Of a stretch of 64,000 nt of DNA, positions 34,305 to 44,200 are shown piece after piece. The notes under the pieces are model-generated. The model made no database searches, had not been told where the DNA came from, and saw nothing but the letters and a program-made list of their open reading frames with translations. The stretch covers positions 28,849 to 92,848 of the forward strand of contig JACOUT010000017.1 in assembly GCA_016177705.1 (NCBI GenBank). Reading direction: 5' to 3'. The DNA is from Deltaproteobacteria bacterium (GTDB taxonomy: Bacteria > Myxococcota > UBA727 > VGSZ01). Within the stretch, counting starts at the first letter, position 1, and every line of letters starts with the position of its first letter. The translations under genes were made by a program, and so were the position numbers.

Positions 34305-35543
34305 TTGACCGCGCTCATCACCTGTGGGCACACCCGTGCCGGCCTGGCGGCGACCCGCGCGCTCGGTCGGGCCGGCATCGCGGTGGCCGTGGCCGCTCCG
34401 GTGCGCCCGGCGCTGGCCATGTGGTCACGGTACGCCACCTCCACGCTCTTGGTGCCCGAGGCCGGGGGGGAGGCGCAGCGCTTCGCCGAGGCCGTGGCGG
34501 ACGAGGCGGCCGGCCGCCACTGCGACCTGGTGCTGCCCGCCACCGACGACGCATTGTGGGCGCTGTCACGCTGGCGCGACACGCTGCCCCCGGCCGCGCT
34601 GCGCGCTTTGCCGTCGCACGACGCGGTGACGCGCGTGCTCGACCGCACGGCGCTCTACGACCGCGCGCGCGCGCTCGGCATCGCCACCATCGACGCCCTG
34701 CGCATCGACGTCCCGGAGGCCGTGGAGCCGGCGCTGTTGCGCATCGACGCTGAAGGGGCCCTGCCGCTCTTGGTGCGGCCGCTGGTGCCCTGGGTGGAGC
34801 GCGAGGACGGCACGCGCCGCGTGGCCGAGAGCATCCCGGTCGAGAGCATCGCCGAGCTGCGGCGCCTGCTGTACGCGCGCGAGGATCTGGTGGCGGGCGG
34901 CTGCCTGCTCGAGCCGCGGCCACCGGGGCGCTGGTTCGGCTACGGCGCGGTGTGCGACGGCGGTCGCGTGCTCGGCGAGGTCTTCCAGGAGCGGCTGCGC
35001 GAGCGCGGCGACCTTTCGGGCGTCTCGAGCCTGGCGCGCACGCTGCCGCCCGACGAGCGGGTGCGCGCGCTCGCGGTGGCCATTCTCGAATCGCTGTCGT
35101 GGCAGGGGCCGGTGCTGGTGGAGATGCACCAGGACCCGGCGGGCAACTTGCGGTTGCACAACGTCATCGGTCGCATCTGGGGCAGCATGCAGCTCGCCAT
35201 CAACGCCGGCCTCAACGTGCCGGTCTTGTGCGACGGCCTGGTGCGCGGCGTGCTGCCCGAGGTGGTGCACACGGCAGAGCCCGGGCACCTGTGGCGCTGG
35301 ATCGTCGGCGATCTGGAGGTGATGGGGCGACGCGCGCGCCGCGTGCTCGGGCGCGTCGACGGCGCAGGCGAGCTTGCGTCGCGGCTGCGCGCCTTCGTCG
35401 AGATGTTCCGGGTGGGCGAGTTGCTGGACGCCGAGCCCGACGTCTGGGACGCCGGCGATCCGCTGCCTTTCGTGCTCGAGGTGGAGCACCGCATCGAAGA
35501 GACGCGCCGGCAGCGACGGGCGCGGGCGTTGTTGACGTCGTGA
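34305..35543 (+). CDS. ATP-grasp domain protein
   Basis: The product has 412 aa. It opens TALITCGHTRAGLAATRALG, a pre-ATP-grasp Rossmann-like fold. The grasp region includes LPLLVRPLVPW (ATP-lysine strand-like) and GPVLVEMHQDPAGNLRLHNV, then IGRIWGSM, which fits the metal-binding acidic/Asn site. Such proteins ligate a carboxylate to an amine, often in peptide or polysaccharide modification; the substrate is unknown. The TTG at 34305 is chosen because an AGGAG lies 6 nt upstream and homology begins right there. The open frame upstream crosses the gene on the other strand. Confidence 0.75.
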   Translation: MTALITCGHTRAGLAATRALGRAGIAVAVAAPVRPALAMWSRYATSTLLVPEAGGEAQRFAEAVADEAAGRHCDLVLPATDDALWALSRWRDTLPPAALRALPSHDAVTRVLDRTALYDRARALGIATIDALRIDVPEAVEPALLRIDAEGALPLLVRPLVPWVEREDGTRRVAESIPVESIAELRRLLYAREDLVAGGCLLEPRPPGRWFGYGAVCDGGRVLGEVFQERLRERGDLSGVSSLARTLPPDERVRALAVAILESLSWQGPVLVEMHQDPAGNLRLHNVIGRIWGSMQLAINAGLNVPVLCDGLVRGVLPEVVHTAEPGHLWRWIVGDLEVMGRRARRVLGRVDGAGELASRLRAFVEMFRVGELLDAEPDVWDAGDPLPFVLEVEHRIEETRRQRRARALLTS

Positions 35544-35552
35544 CCGAGGCAA

Positions 35553-35855
35553 TCAGCCGAGCCGCAGCACCAGCAGCGCGACGATGAGAAGCACCACGAG
35601 CGCGCCGAGCCCCACCAGGAGCTGCCCGCGGTCGACCTTGACGAGCGACAGCAGGCGCTGCTCGTTCGCGTCGGGCGTCGCCAGGCGGCGCACCGCGGCG
35701 AAGTTGCCTACCTGGAAGGCGCGCTCGATGGTCGGCACGCCGCCGCCCTTGTTGGGCGCCGCCTTCACGTTGGCGGCGGGCACGGCGGCGCTGCTCGCCG
35801 GCGCGCCTGCGTCGCCTTTGTCTGCGGAGCCCTTGTTCTTCTTCTTCTTGGCCAC
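35553..35855 (-). CDS. Small tail-anchored protein
   Basis: The product has 100 aa. It starts with a Lys run (AKKKKNKGSADKGDAGAP), has an Ala/Gly/Pro-rich middle, a short helical segment (IERAFQVGNFAAVRRLA) and a C-terminal membrane helix (QLLVGLGALVVLLIVALLVL). It is not a known family. GTG 35855 is used; a GAGG lies about 6 nt upstream. It begins 2 bp after the amidohydrolase stop, so it is probably in one operon with it. Confidence 0.65.
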   Translation of the reverse strand: MAKKKKNKGSADKGDAGAPASSAAVPAANVKAAPNKGGGVPTIERAFQVGNFAAVRRLATPDANEQRLLSLVKVDRGQLLVGLGALVVLLIVALLVLRLG

Positions 35856-35857
35856 GA

Positions 35858-37546
35858 CTACCTCGAGGGCTTGGGGCTGCGCAGCGCGCCGCCGATGACG
35901 ACGCCGACCGGCTTGGTGCGCAGCCACGCCGAGGCGTCGCCCCGGTCCGTGGCCGACGCCGCGTCGTCGGAGAACAGGCTGACGTCGAACTTCATGCCCG
36001 GCGTCAACGCGCCGAGGTGCTGCTCCTGGCCGACCGCGTAGGCCGAGCCGGCGGCGAAGGCGCGAAGCGTTTCGGTTTGCGTGAGGCGCTCCTCGGGCAT
36101 GAAGCCGCCCGGTGGCTTGGCGTCGGCGTCCTGGCGCGACAGCGCGGCGTAGATGCCGAGCGCCGGACGCTCGTCCTCGACGGGGGCGTCGGAGCCGAAG
36201 GCGAGCGCCACGCCGTCTTTGAGCATGGTGCGCCAGGCGTAGGCGCCCACTAGGCGCTCCTTGCCGACGCGCTGCTCGGCCCAACGCATGTCGCTGGTCG
36301 CGTGCGTGGGCTGCATGGAGGCGATGACGCCGCGCTTGGCGAAGCGTGCGAAGTCACGCGGGTTGACGAGCTGGGCGTGCTCGATGCGGTCGCGCGCGCC
36401 CGCGGGCGCCGGGCTTTTGTCGAAGGCGTCGAGCACCACGCGATTGCCGCGGTCGCCGATGGCATGCACCGCGGCCGCGAAGCCCTTCTTGTGCACCGCG
36501 CGCACGCGCTCGAGCAGCACCTTGGGGTCGGTGAGCAGGAGGCCCGAGTTCTTCGGCTCGTCGCTGTAGGGCGCCAACAGCGCCGCACCTCGGCTGCCCA
36601 TGGCGCCGTCGGCGTAGAGCTTGGTGCCGAGGAAGGCGAGGCGCTCGGTGGGCGCGCGCGCGCCCAGCAGATCGAGCGCGCCCGCTTCGGCGCCGTCCAG
36701 GTAGACGAAGACGCGCGTCGGCAGCTTGCCCTCGTCGTCGAGCTTGCTGAGCACGCGCACGGCCGCGCGCGACATGCCCTGATCGGTGACGGCGGTGAGG
36801 CCGCCGTCGGCGCAGGCCTCGAGGCCGGCGAGCAGCCAGCGAGCGAGATCGGCGTCGGTGGGCGCGGGCAGCTTCTGCTCGGCCAGGTCGATGGCGTTGT
36901 CGATCAGGATGCCGGTGGGCTCGCCCTTGTCGTCACGGTGGATCTTGCCGCCGGGCGGGTCGCGCGTGTCCTTGGTGATGCCTGCGAGCGTCAGCATCGC
37001 CTTGTTGGCCCAGGCCGCGTGGCCGTCGACGCGCGAGAGCAAGGCCGGCTTGTCGGTGGCGCCCTCGAGGTCACCCGCGTTCGGCCACGTCGCGCCGGGG
37101 AACAGGCTTTGATCCCAGCCGCGGCCGCGCACGGCGGCGGCGTCCTTGTGCTCGGCCGCGAACGCCGCCACGCGCTTCTTCACCTCGGCCGGAGTGGTCG
37201 AGCCGAGCAACTGGACCTGCGCGCGCGCCTGGCCGATGCCCTGCACGTGCAAGTGGGCGTCGTGCAGCCCGGGGACGGCGAGCGCGCCCGGCAGCTTGAC
37301 GGTGGGGTAGCTGCCAGCGGGGGGCTCGCGCTTGAGCAGCGCACGCACGCGGCCGGTCTCGTCGACCAGCACGGCCTTCGCCTCGGGCACCATCGCCTCG
37401 CCGGTGAGGAAGCGCGGGCCGACGTAGGCGGTCAGCTTGGTGCCGACGGGGATGTCCGGGTGGGGCGACGGTTGGCTCATGGGCTCGACGGCGTTTGCGG
37501 GCCCCGCGAGCGACGACACGACGACCGTGAGCAGGAGGGCGCGCAT
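35858..37546 (-). CDS. Exported amidohydrolase, YtcJ family
   Basis: The product has 562 aa. A signal peptide is visible (LLLTVVVSSLAGPANA). The family-3 metal-dependent amidohydrolase fold follows. VPGLHDAHLHVQGIG carries the HxH metal motif; LLSRVDGHAAWANKAML, a later His in AVHAIGDRGNRVVLDAF and the Asp in AFGSDAPVED complete the YtcJ pattern. The substrate is unknown (N-acyl amides in related enzymes). It is unusual in being exported. It lies between the tail-anchored gene and rarA on the minus strand. Confidence 0.85.
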   Translation of the reverse strand: MRALLLTVVVSSLAGPANAVEPMSQPSPHPDIPVGTKLTAYVGPRFLTGEAMVPEAKAVLVDETGRVRALLKREPPAGSYPTVKLPGALAVPGLHDAHLHVQGIGQARAQVQLLGSTTPAEVKKRVAAFAAEHKDAAAVRGRGWDQSLFPGATWPNAGDLEGATDKPALLSRVDGHAAWANKAMLTLAGITKDTRDPPGGKIHRDDKGEPTGILIDNAIDLAEQKLPAPTDADLARWLLAGLEACADGGLTAVTDQGMSRAAVRVLSKLDDEGKLPTRVFVYLDGAEAGALDLLGARAPTERLAFLGTKLYADGAMGSRGAALLAPYSDEPKNSGLLLTDPKVLLERVRAVHKKGFAAAVHAIGDRGNRVVLDAFDKSPAPAGARDRIEHAQLVNPRDFARFAKRGVIASMQPTHATSDMRWAEQRVGKERLVGAYAWRTMLKDGVALAFGSDAPVEDERPALGIYAALSRQDADAKPPGGFMPEERLTQTETLRAFAAGSAYAVGQEQHLGALTPGMKFDVSLFSDDAASATDRGDASAWLRTKPVGVVIGGALRSPKPSR

Positions 37547-37576
37547 GGCGCGGTCTCTCCCGCCGCGGTCGGCGCG

Positions 37577-38911
37577 TCAACCGTGCTCGGGCCGCTTGCG
37601 GCGCAGCAGCTCGAGCGCGGCCAGGCGCTCCTTGATGGCGCGCTCCTGGCCCTCGCCCTTCGGCTGGTAGTAGCGGCGACCGCGCAGCCGCTCGGGCAGG
37701 TAGTCCTCGACGACGTAGGCGCCCTCGAAGTCGTGCGGGTACTGGTACTCGACGCCGTAGCCGAGCCCGGCCATCAACTTGGTGGGCGCGTTTCGCAGGT
37801 GCAGTGGCACCTCGAGCGCGCCGTGCTCGAGCACGTCCTTCCTGGCTCCCTGGTAGGCGAGCAGCACCGCATTCGACTTGGGCGCCGTCGCGAGGAACGT
37901 CGTCGCTTGCGTCAGCGGCAAGGCACCCTCGGGCATGCCGACGACTTGGAAGGCCTGCAGGGCGTTGACGGCGACGACGAGCGCCATCGGCTCGGCCGAG
38001 CCGATGTCCTCGGAGGCGAAGATGACCAAGCGGCGCAGGATGAAGATCGGATCCTCGCCGGCCTCGAGCATGCGCACGAGGTAGTGCATGGCGGCATCCG
38101 GGTCGGAGCCGCGCAGCGCCTTGATGAAGGCGCTGACGACGTCGTAGTGCTGCTCGCCGCCATGATCGTAGAGCAACACGCGCTTGCTCACCGCCTGCTC
38201 GACGTGCTCGCGCAGCACGGTGGTGCCGCCGGCCGCCTCGGCCATGTCGGCGGCGACCTCGAGCGAGGTGAGCAGCCGGCGCGCGTCGCCCGCGGCGGCC
38301 ACCAAGAGCGCGCGGCGCGCGACGTCGTCGAGCGTGAGCTTGCGCGCGCCCAGGCCGCGCTCGACATCGGCGAGGGCGCGGTCGAGCAGCGCCGCCAGGT
38401 CGGCGGCCGGGATCGGCTTGGTGACCAGCACGCGGCAGCGCGACAACAGCGCGGCGTTGACCTCGAAGGAGGGGTTCTCGGTGGTGGCGCCCACCAGCGT
38501 GACCACGCCCTTCTCGACGTGGGGCAGGAGCGCGTCTTGCTGCGCCTTGTTGAAGCGATGGATCTCGTCGACGAACAACAGCGTCGGCTCGCGCCGCTCG
38601 TTCCTGGCGCGCCTCGCGTCCTCCACCGCTTCGCGGATGTCCTTGATGCCGGCGAGCACGGCCGAGATGCGCACGCAGCGCCCCTTGACCTCGTGCGCCA
38701 GCGCCTCGGCGATGGTGGTCTTGCCCGTGCCGGGCGGGCCCCACAGGATGATCGAGGGCACCCGTCCCTGGCGCACCGCGCGCTCGAGCAACGAGCCCGG
38801 CCCCGTCAGGTGGGGCTGGCCGACGACGTCAGCGAGGCGGCGCGGCCGCATGCGCTCGGCGAGCGGCACCCCCATGACGTCGTGCTCGGCGGCGTGCTCG
38901 AACAGGTCCAC
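37577..38911 (-). CDS. rarA: Replication-associated recombination protein A
   Basis: RarA (MgsA) is a AAA+ clamp-loader relative that acts at stalled replication forks. It has 444 aa, a normal length. Motifs are PRRLADVVGQPHL, Walker A GPPGTGKTT (58-66), LLFVDEIHRFNKAQQDALLP (Walker B with DEIHRF) and GATTENPSFEVNAALLSRC. The C-terminal tetramerisation part contains KALRGSDPDAAMHYLVRMLE, then GEDPIFILRR, which is diagnostic. The Arg-rich C-terminus RRYYQPKGEGQ is also typical. Start ATG 38911. Confidence 0.95.
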   Translation of the reverse strand: MDLFEHAAEHDVMGVPLAERMRPRRLADVVGQPHLTGPGSLLERAVRQGRVPSIILWGPPGTGKTTIAEALAHEVKGRCVRISAVLAGIKDIREAVEDARRARNERREPTLLFVDEIHRFNKAQQDALLPHVEKGVVTLVGATTENPSFEVNAALLSRCRVLVTKPIPAADLAALLDRALADVERGLGARKLTLDDVARRALLVAAAGDARRLLTSLEVAADMAEAAGGTTVLREHVEQAVSKRVLLYDHGGEQHYDVVSAFIKALRGSDPDAAMHYLVRMLEAGEDPIFILRRLVIFASEDIGSAEPMALVVAVNALQAFQVVGMPEGALPLTQATTFLATAPKSNAVLLAYQGARKDVLEHGALEVPLHLRNAPTKLMAGLGYGVEYQYPHDFEGAYVVEDYLPERLRGRRYYQPKGEGQERAIKERLAALELLRRKRPEHG

Positions 38912-38942
38912 GCCGCCTGCTAGCGCACCGACAGCGAGGGCG

Positions 38943-41264
38943 CTACCTCGCCGCGATGCTCCAGGCGCGCGGCGGGAAGTACGTGCGCGTGCTCTCGTCG
39001 CCGTCGATCTCGGAGCTGCTCGCCGTCGGCTGCAGCGTGCCGGCGAGCGACGGGATGACGCTGTAGCGCGCGACGAAGGCGCTGCCTTGCTCGCGCTCCG
39101 GCACCACCATCACCACCTTGCCCTCCGGCCGCTCGAAGGAGCTGATGGTGCCGGCCTCGACCAGCGCTTGCAGCGATGCCTCGACCGCGTCGACGCCGGC
39201 CGGTAGCGCATGCTCGATGCGCAGGCCCGCGCCACCGGGCGCGGTAGCGCGCAGCGTGATGGTGCTCGCGCGACCGACCGCCAGCGTCGGCAGCTCGGCC
39301 TGGAGCGCGAGCCCGGCGTCGGGCGGCGGCGCCGGCCAGGGCACGGCGCCGTCGACGCTCACCACGTAGGAGAGGCCCGGCACGGGCGGGTCGGCGGCGA
39401 CCTGCAGCGCGAGCGCGCCGCCCGCGACGTCGACGGGCGCGCTGACGGAGGCCTGCTCCTTGAGCTTGTCGCCCTCGAGCGTGGTGGTGGCGAGCGCCTT
39501 GCCGTCCTTCGACAGCGTCACCGTCACCTTGGTCGGCAGCGGCTGCGTGAACAAGAGCGCCACCGCCTCGATGGCGCGCACGTTGGTGGCGCCGTCGCCG
39601 AAGCCAGCGCCCGGGCGCCAGGCGCCGAGCAGCGTGGCGCCGAGGTCGGGCAAGAGCGCGCTCGCCGACGGGCGATCGTGCAGCGCGAGCACCGCGAGCG
39701 CGGTCGCCTCCACCTCGGTTGGGCTCGCGCCATCGGCGCGTACCACGCCGCTCGGCACCGGCAGCGCCCGCGAGCCGTCGTCCCTCGCCACCAGGGCGTC
39801 GGTCACCTTCTTGGCCAACTCGTCGACGAGCGACGCGTCGAGGGGGTCGTCGAGCGCGCCGGTGGCGAGCACGGCGGCTGCTGTGTAGGGGTCGTCGATC
39901 TGGCCGGCGAAGCGCTCGAAGGCGCCGCGTGCGCGCATCGTGGCTGCGCGCGCCGCCTGCGCGTCGGCGCCCGCGCGCAACGCGGTCAGGCCGTCGGCCG
40001 TCGTCACCAGCACGCGCTGCACGGTCCAGCCCGAGCCGCCGCCGAAGGTGCCGTCGGGGCGCTGCGCGCGCGCCACCATGGTGGCCAGGTGGGCGCCGTT
40101 TCGTCCGATCAGCGTCTCGGGCGCGTGGCGCAGCGCGCCCGGCGCGAGCTTGATCGCGACCATCAGGTCCGGGTTGATCGCCTGCCGCGCGAGGCGCTGA
40201 CCGGCCAGGCGCGACAGGCGCGTCACCGCCTCGGGCTCGACGGTGGCGTTGAGCTTGGCCGCGAGCGCGGGCGCGCGGCCGGTGAGCGCCAACAGGTAGG
40301 CGTCGTCGTCGACGGAGGAGCGGCCCGAGGCGGTCGCCAGCTCTGCGCGAAGAAGGGCCAGGGCGCCGGGGACGACCGTCAAGGTCACGCGCGCGCTGCC
40401 GGCGATGACCTTCTCGGGCAGCGCCAGCGTGGGCGTGCGCGGCGCCGCCAGCGTGCCGCCCCGCTCGACGTGGAAGGGCTGCCCCGCGGAGCGGACCGGG
40501 ATGCTCCGCACCACCGAGTCCTCGCCGGGCACGGTGGCCTCGACGGCGATGCTGCCCGGCGCGCCTGCCTCGAGCCACGTCGTCACCGTGGTGGTGCCGT
40601 GCGCGTCGACGCGCACGTTGGTGGGTGCGCCGGTGAGCCTGCCGCCGTCGACGCGCGTTGCGAGCGGACGCGTCAGGGCGGCGTCGGTCGAGTTCACCAC
40701 CTGGATGGGCAAGAGCACGCGGTCGCCGGCCACCAGGTAGGGCGGCACCACGACGTCGACCGAGACCGGCAGGTCGCTGACGAACGTCGACACGCTGCCC
40801 GCCTGCGCGCCTTGGCGCGAGTGCGCGAGCGCGAGCACGCGCCAGGTGGTGAGCCGGTCGGGCACCGGCACGTCGAGCGCGGCCGCGCCCTTGTCGTCGG
40901 TGACGACGCGCGGCGCGAACAGCATGGTCTCGGGGAACCAGGCGCGGGTCGGCGTGGGCGCCGGCGTGGTGCTTGCGCCCTGTCCTTCGCCCTTGCTCTC
41001 GTCGGCCGCCATCTCGGAGGGCGCGGCGGCGAGCGCGTCGAGCAGCTTGTCGGCTTTGGCGGCGCGCTTCTTCGGCATCGCCTTCTCCTCGGCCATGGGC
41101 TCGGGTCGATCGAGGGACGCACCGCCGCCGCCTGGTCCGAGCTGCGACATCGCGTCCTTCTCGCCCACGGCCGCGGGCGCCTCGGAGGCGCGATCGAGCT
41201 TGCCGCAGGCCGCGACGACGAGGAGCGCGAGCGCCAAGGGCAGGGTGCGGGTGATGTTCTTCAT
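38943..41264 (-). CDS. Alpha-2-macroglobulin-like protein, C-terminal half (lipoprotein)
   Basis: The product has 773 aa. The signal peptide ends LALLVVAAC, a lipobox. It holds the second half of a bacterial alpha-2-macroglobulin: WFPETMLFAPRVVTDDKG (MG7-like region), GSIAVEATVPGEDSVVRSIP, a helical TED-like region (about 330-530) and a beta-rich end (FVARYSVIP). No CxEQ thioester motif is visible, so it cannot trap proteases covalently; this resembles YfaS-type rather than YfhM-type proteins. Its ATG overlaps the stop of the N-terminal-half gene, so both halves are made together and probably assemble on the membrane. Confidence 0.75.
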   Translation of the reverse strand: MKNITRTLPLALALLVVAACGKLDRASEAPAAVGEKDAMSQLGPGGGGASLDRPEPMAEEKAMPKKRAAKADKLLDALAAAPSEMAADESKGEGQGASTTPAPTPTRAWFPETMLFAPRVVTDDKGAAALDVPVPDRLTTWRVLALAHSRQGAQAGSVSTFVSDLPVSVDVVVPPYLVAGDRVLLPIQVVNSTDAALTRPLATRVDGGRLTGAPTNVRVDAHGTTTVTTWLEAGAPGSIAVEATVPGEDSVVRSIPVRSAGQPFHVERGGTLAAPRTPTLALPEKVIAGSARVTLTVVPGALALLRAELATASGRSSVDDDAYLLALTGRAPALAAKLNATVEPEAVTRLSRLAGQRLARQAINPDLMVAIKLAPGALRHAPETLIGRNGAHLATMVARAQRPDGTFGGGSGWTVQRVLVTTADGLTALRAGADAQAARAATMRARGAFERFAGQIDDPYTAAAVLATGALDDPLDASLVDELAKKVTDALVARDDGSRALPVPSGVVRADGASPTEVEATALAVLALHDRPSASALLPDLGATLLGAWRPGAGFGDGATNVRAIEAVALLFTQPLPTKVTVTLSKDGKALATTTLEGDKLKEQASVSAPVDVAGGALALQVAADPPVPGLSYVVSVDGAVPWPAPPPDAGLALQAELPTLAVGRASTITLRATAPGGAGLRIEHALPAGVDAVEASLQALVEAGTISSFERPEGKVVMVVPEREQGSAFVARYSVIPSLAGTLQPTASSSEIDGDESTRTYFPPRAWSIAAR

Positions 41265-44200
41265 GACGCGCTCCTCCGCACGAAGCGGACCCAGGCCTCG
41301 ATGTCCTCCGGCAGGCGCGTGCCGTCGGCCACCACCACGCGCGGATCGGTGAGCGCCACCAGCTCGTCGGGCAGGACCGCGAGCGACAACGGGCGCCCGA
41401 ACGCGTCGGTGACGACGGCGCCCTTCTTCTTGGCGCCGGCGAGCGCCTGACCCCAGAGCGCGAGCATCTTGTTCGGCGTCAGCTTCTCGCTCTTGGGCGC
41501 GCTCTTCTCGAACTCGCGCACCTCGGCGTAGAGCGCCTCGAGCACGGAGTAGAAGCGGTCGGCGAGCGGCGCCAGCGGATCGAAGGTGGTCTGCGCCGAC
41601 GTGCTCACGCTGCTGTCGAGCTCGGCCGGCGACGGCACCTGCGAGACCAGTAGCACGGTGGCGGCGGCGGCGTTCTTGCCGCGCACGCGGCCCAGCGTCA
41701 GCGCCGTGGCGTCGAGCACGTCGAAGGCGCGCCGCTGCATGTCGACCTTGGGCAGGATGCGCTCCATGGCGTCGGGTCCGGGCAAGGCGGTGAGCGTGGC
41801 CAGCGTCTCGTCGACGCCGATGAGCGTGACGGACGCTTTGACGCCCGCGTCCTTGGCGCGCGTGCTCACCGTCAGGTGCGCGCGCTCGCCGGGGCGGTAG
41901 GTCTTCTTGTCGCTCGCCACCGCCACCTGCAGCGCCTTGGCGGCAGGCACGAACACGCGCGCAACCGCGCCGCCGACGCGCGCCTCCCACCAGCCCTCGC
42001 GGTCCTTCGGCAGCAGGAACTTGGCCACGCGCTTGTCGACGTCGACGTCGGCCTCGAGCGACTGATCGGCGTGCGTGAGCCAGAGCTTCTTCGGCAGCTC
42101 GCCGGTGAAGTCGGGGCCGCGCAGGAATTCCAGCGTGACCTCGTCGCCGGGCGCGGCGATCACCTTGGAGGCGCGCAGGCGCAGCGCCGGCACGGCGCCG
42201 GGCTGCAGGCGCAGCTTGGTTTGGCCGAGCGCCTCCGTGCCCGAGCGCGCCGAGACCAAGAGCTCGTAGCCGAGCATCATGGTCGGCTGCGGCTTCTGCG
42301 GCGCGCCGGGGATGTCGACGCCGCTGACCAGCAGGCGCAGCGCGCCCATGCCGTTTCGGCGCGTGCTCGGATCCTGCTCTTCGCTCTCGTCGCCGACGTC
42401 GACGCCCGGGGGCGGCGGCGGCAGCGTGCTGCCCTGCAGGCGCGCCAGCCGCCCCTCGACGCAGGTAGCGCGCGCGGCGTCGAGCAGCGCGCCGCCCTCG
42501 CTCGCCTGCGGATCGCGCGCGAAGGCGAGCGACAAGCGGCCGTCGACCAGATCCCACAGCAGCATGCGCGGCAGCGCGCGGCCCTCGGTCAGCGGCCCGA
42601 GGCAGGTGCGCGCGTCGAGCGCGGCCCGCTCGAGCTCGCGACGCAGGCGCGGCGGCAGCTCGCCGACGATGTCGTCGAGGCTGAGCGAGGCGAGCGTTGG
42701 TTGCAGTTGGTACTGGAGCGAAAAGATGCGCGTCGATGTCGCGGCCGCGACGCTCTTGCCGGCCAGCAGCGACGCCACACAGGCGCTTGCGTCGTCGCCG
42801 CTGTCGCCGATAGCACGCGCCACGCGGCCGCTCGGCTCGACGCGCAACGAGACCGTCACCGTGGTCTCGCCGTTGGCGTAGCGCGCGCACGGCGTGATGG
42901 CGGCGTTCCACCTGTCGATGGCCGTGATGTCGGCGAGCGAGGCCTCACCGTCCCCGAGCGCCTCGCTGAGCGAGGTGCGCTCGACCGCGGGGCTCTGCGG
43001 CGGCAGGCGCACCGGCAACGGGGGCACCAGCACGTTGACGGCGGGCCCGGGGTCGAGCTGGAGCGCGGCCACGCCGTCCTCGTCAGCTTCGACGACGGTG
43101 CCCTTGTCGCGCTTGTCCCACGCGCGCTTGACGGTGACCGAAGCGCCGCCGAGCGGCATGCCGGCAGCGGTGGTGACGCGCAGGTAGACGCGGTTGTTGA
43201 GGCCGTCGACCAGGCCGCCGTCGAAGTCGGTGACGGCGGCGACGTCGATGGCGTCCTCGGCCAACAGCACGGCGCCGACGCCCACCTCTTGGTCGCCGGT
43301 CTCGTCGGTGGCGCTGACGGTCAGCGTGACGGTGGCCTTGCCCATCAGGTCGGCGGGGATGCGCGGCAAGGTCAGCTCGACCTGCCCGCTCGCGTCGGTG
43401 CGCGCCTCGGCGGGGAGCGCGATCGTCCACTCGGGCGGCGGTGGCCAGCCGCCGTCGACGCGCCAGGCGAGCGCGAGCGCGGCCCGCACCGGCAGGCCCG
43501 AGGCGGCGGCGACGCGCACGCGCACCTTCGGCTCGTCGCGGCGGCCGTAGAAGGAGCGCAGCGGTTCGGTCGAGACCGTGAAGCGCGGCAGCGTGAAGGG
43601 CTCGACGGTCACCGGCACCTCGTCGACGGCGCCGCCGCTCTCGTAGCGCACCAGCCAGCTCCCTTGCGGCGCGCTCTCGTCGAGCGGCAGCTCGCCCTCG
43701 ACGACGCCGAAGTCGCCCGCTGGCGCGCGCTCCTCGAGCACCACCGTCCCCGACGGATCGCGCACCGACCAGCGGCCGGGCCGGCCGTCGAGCGGCACCA
43801 GGTCGCGCGCGCGCAGCACCACCGCGCGCATCTTGATGGTGTTGCCCGGCTCGTAGAGCGGGCGATCGGTGACGACGTGGATGCGCGCCGGGGCGTACAG
43901 CGGCACCGACGCGTCGAGCGTGACGGGGCCGAGCGCAGTCTTTGCCTCGGCGCGCAGCAGGTAGTCGCCGTCGGGCAGGTCGGCCTTCAGCGTGGCCCAG
44001 CTCGCGTGGCCGTGGTGGCGGGGCAGCTCCTTGCGATCGACGGCGAGCCCGTCCTTGACCTGCTCGGGCGCCTTGCCGCCCGCGCGCCAGAGCGTCCACG
44101 CGACCTCGGTAGCGTCGATGGGGGCCGCGCGCAGGTCGATGCTGCCCTTGGTCACGTAGAGCGCCTGCGCGCTGGCGGCCACCAGCGCCTTCTGGCCGCG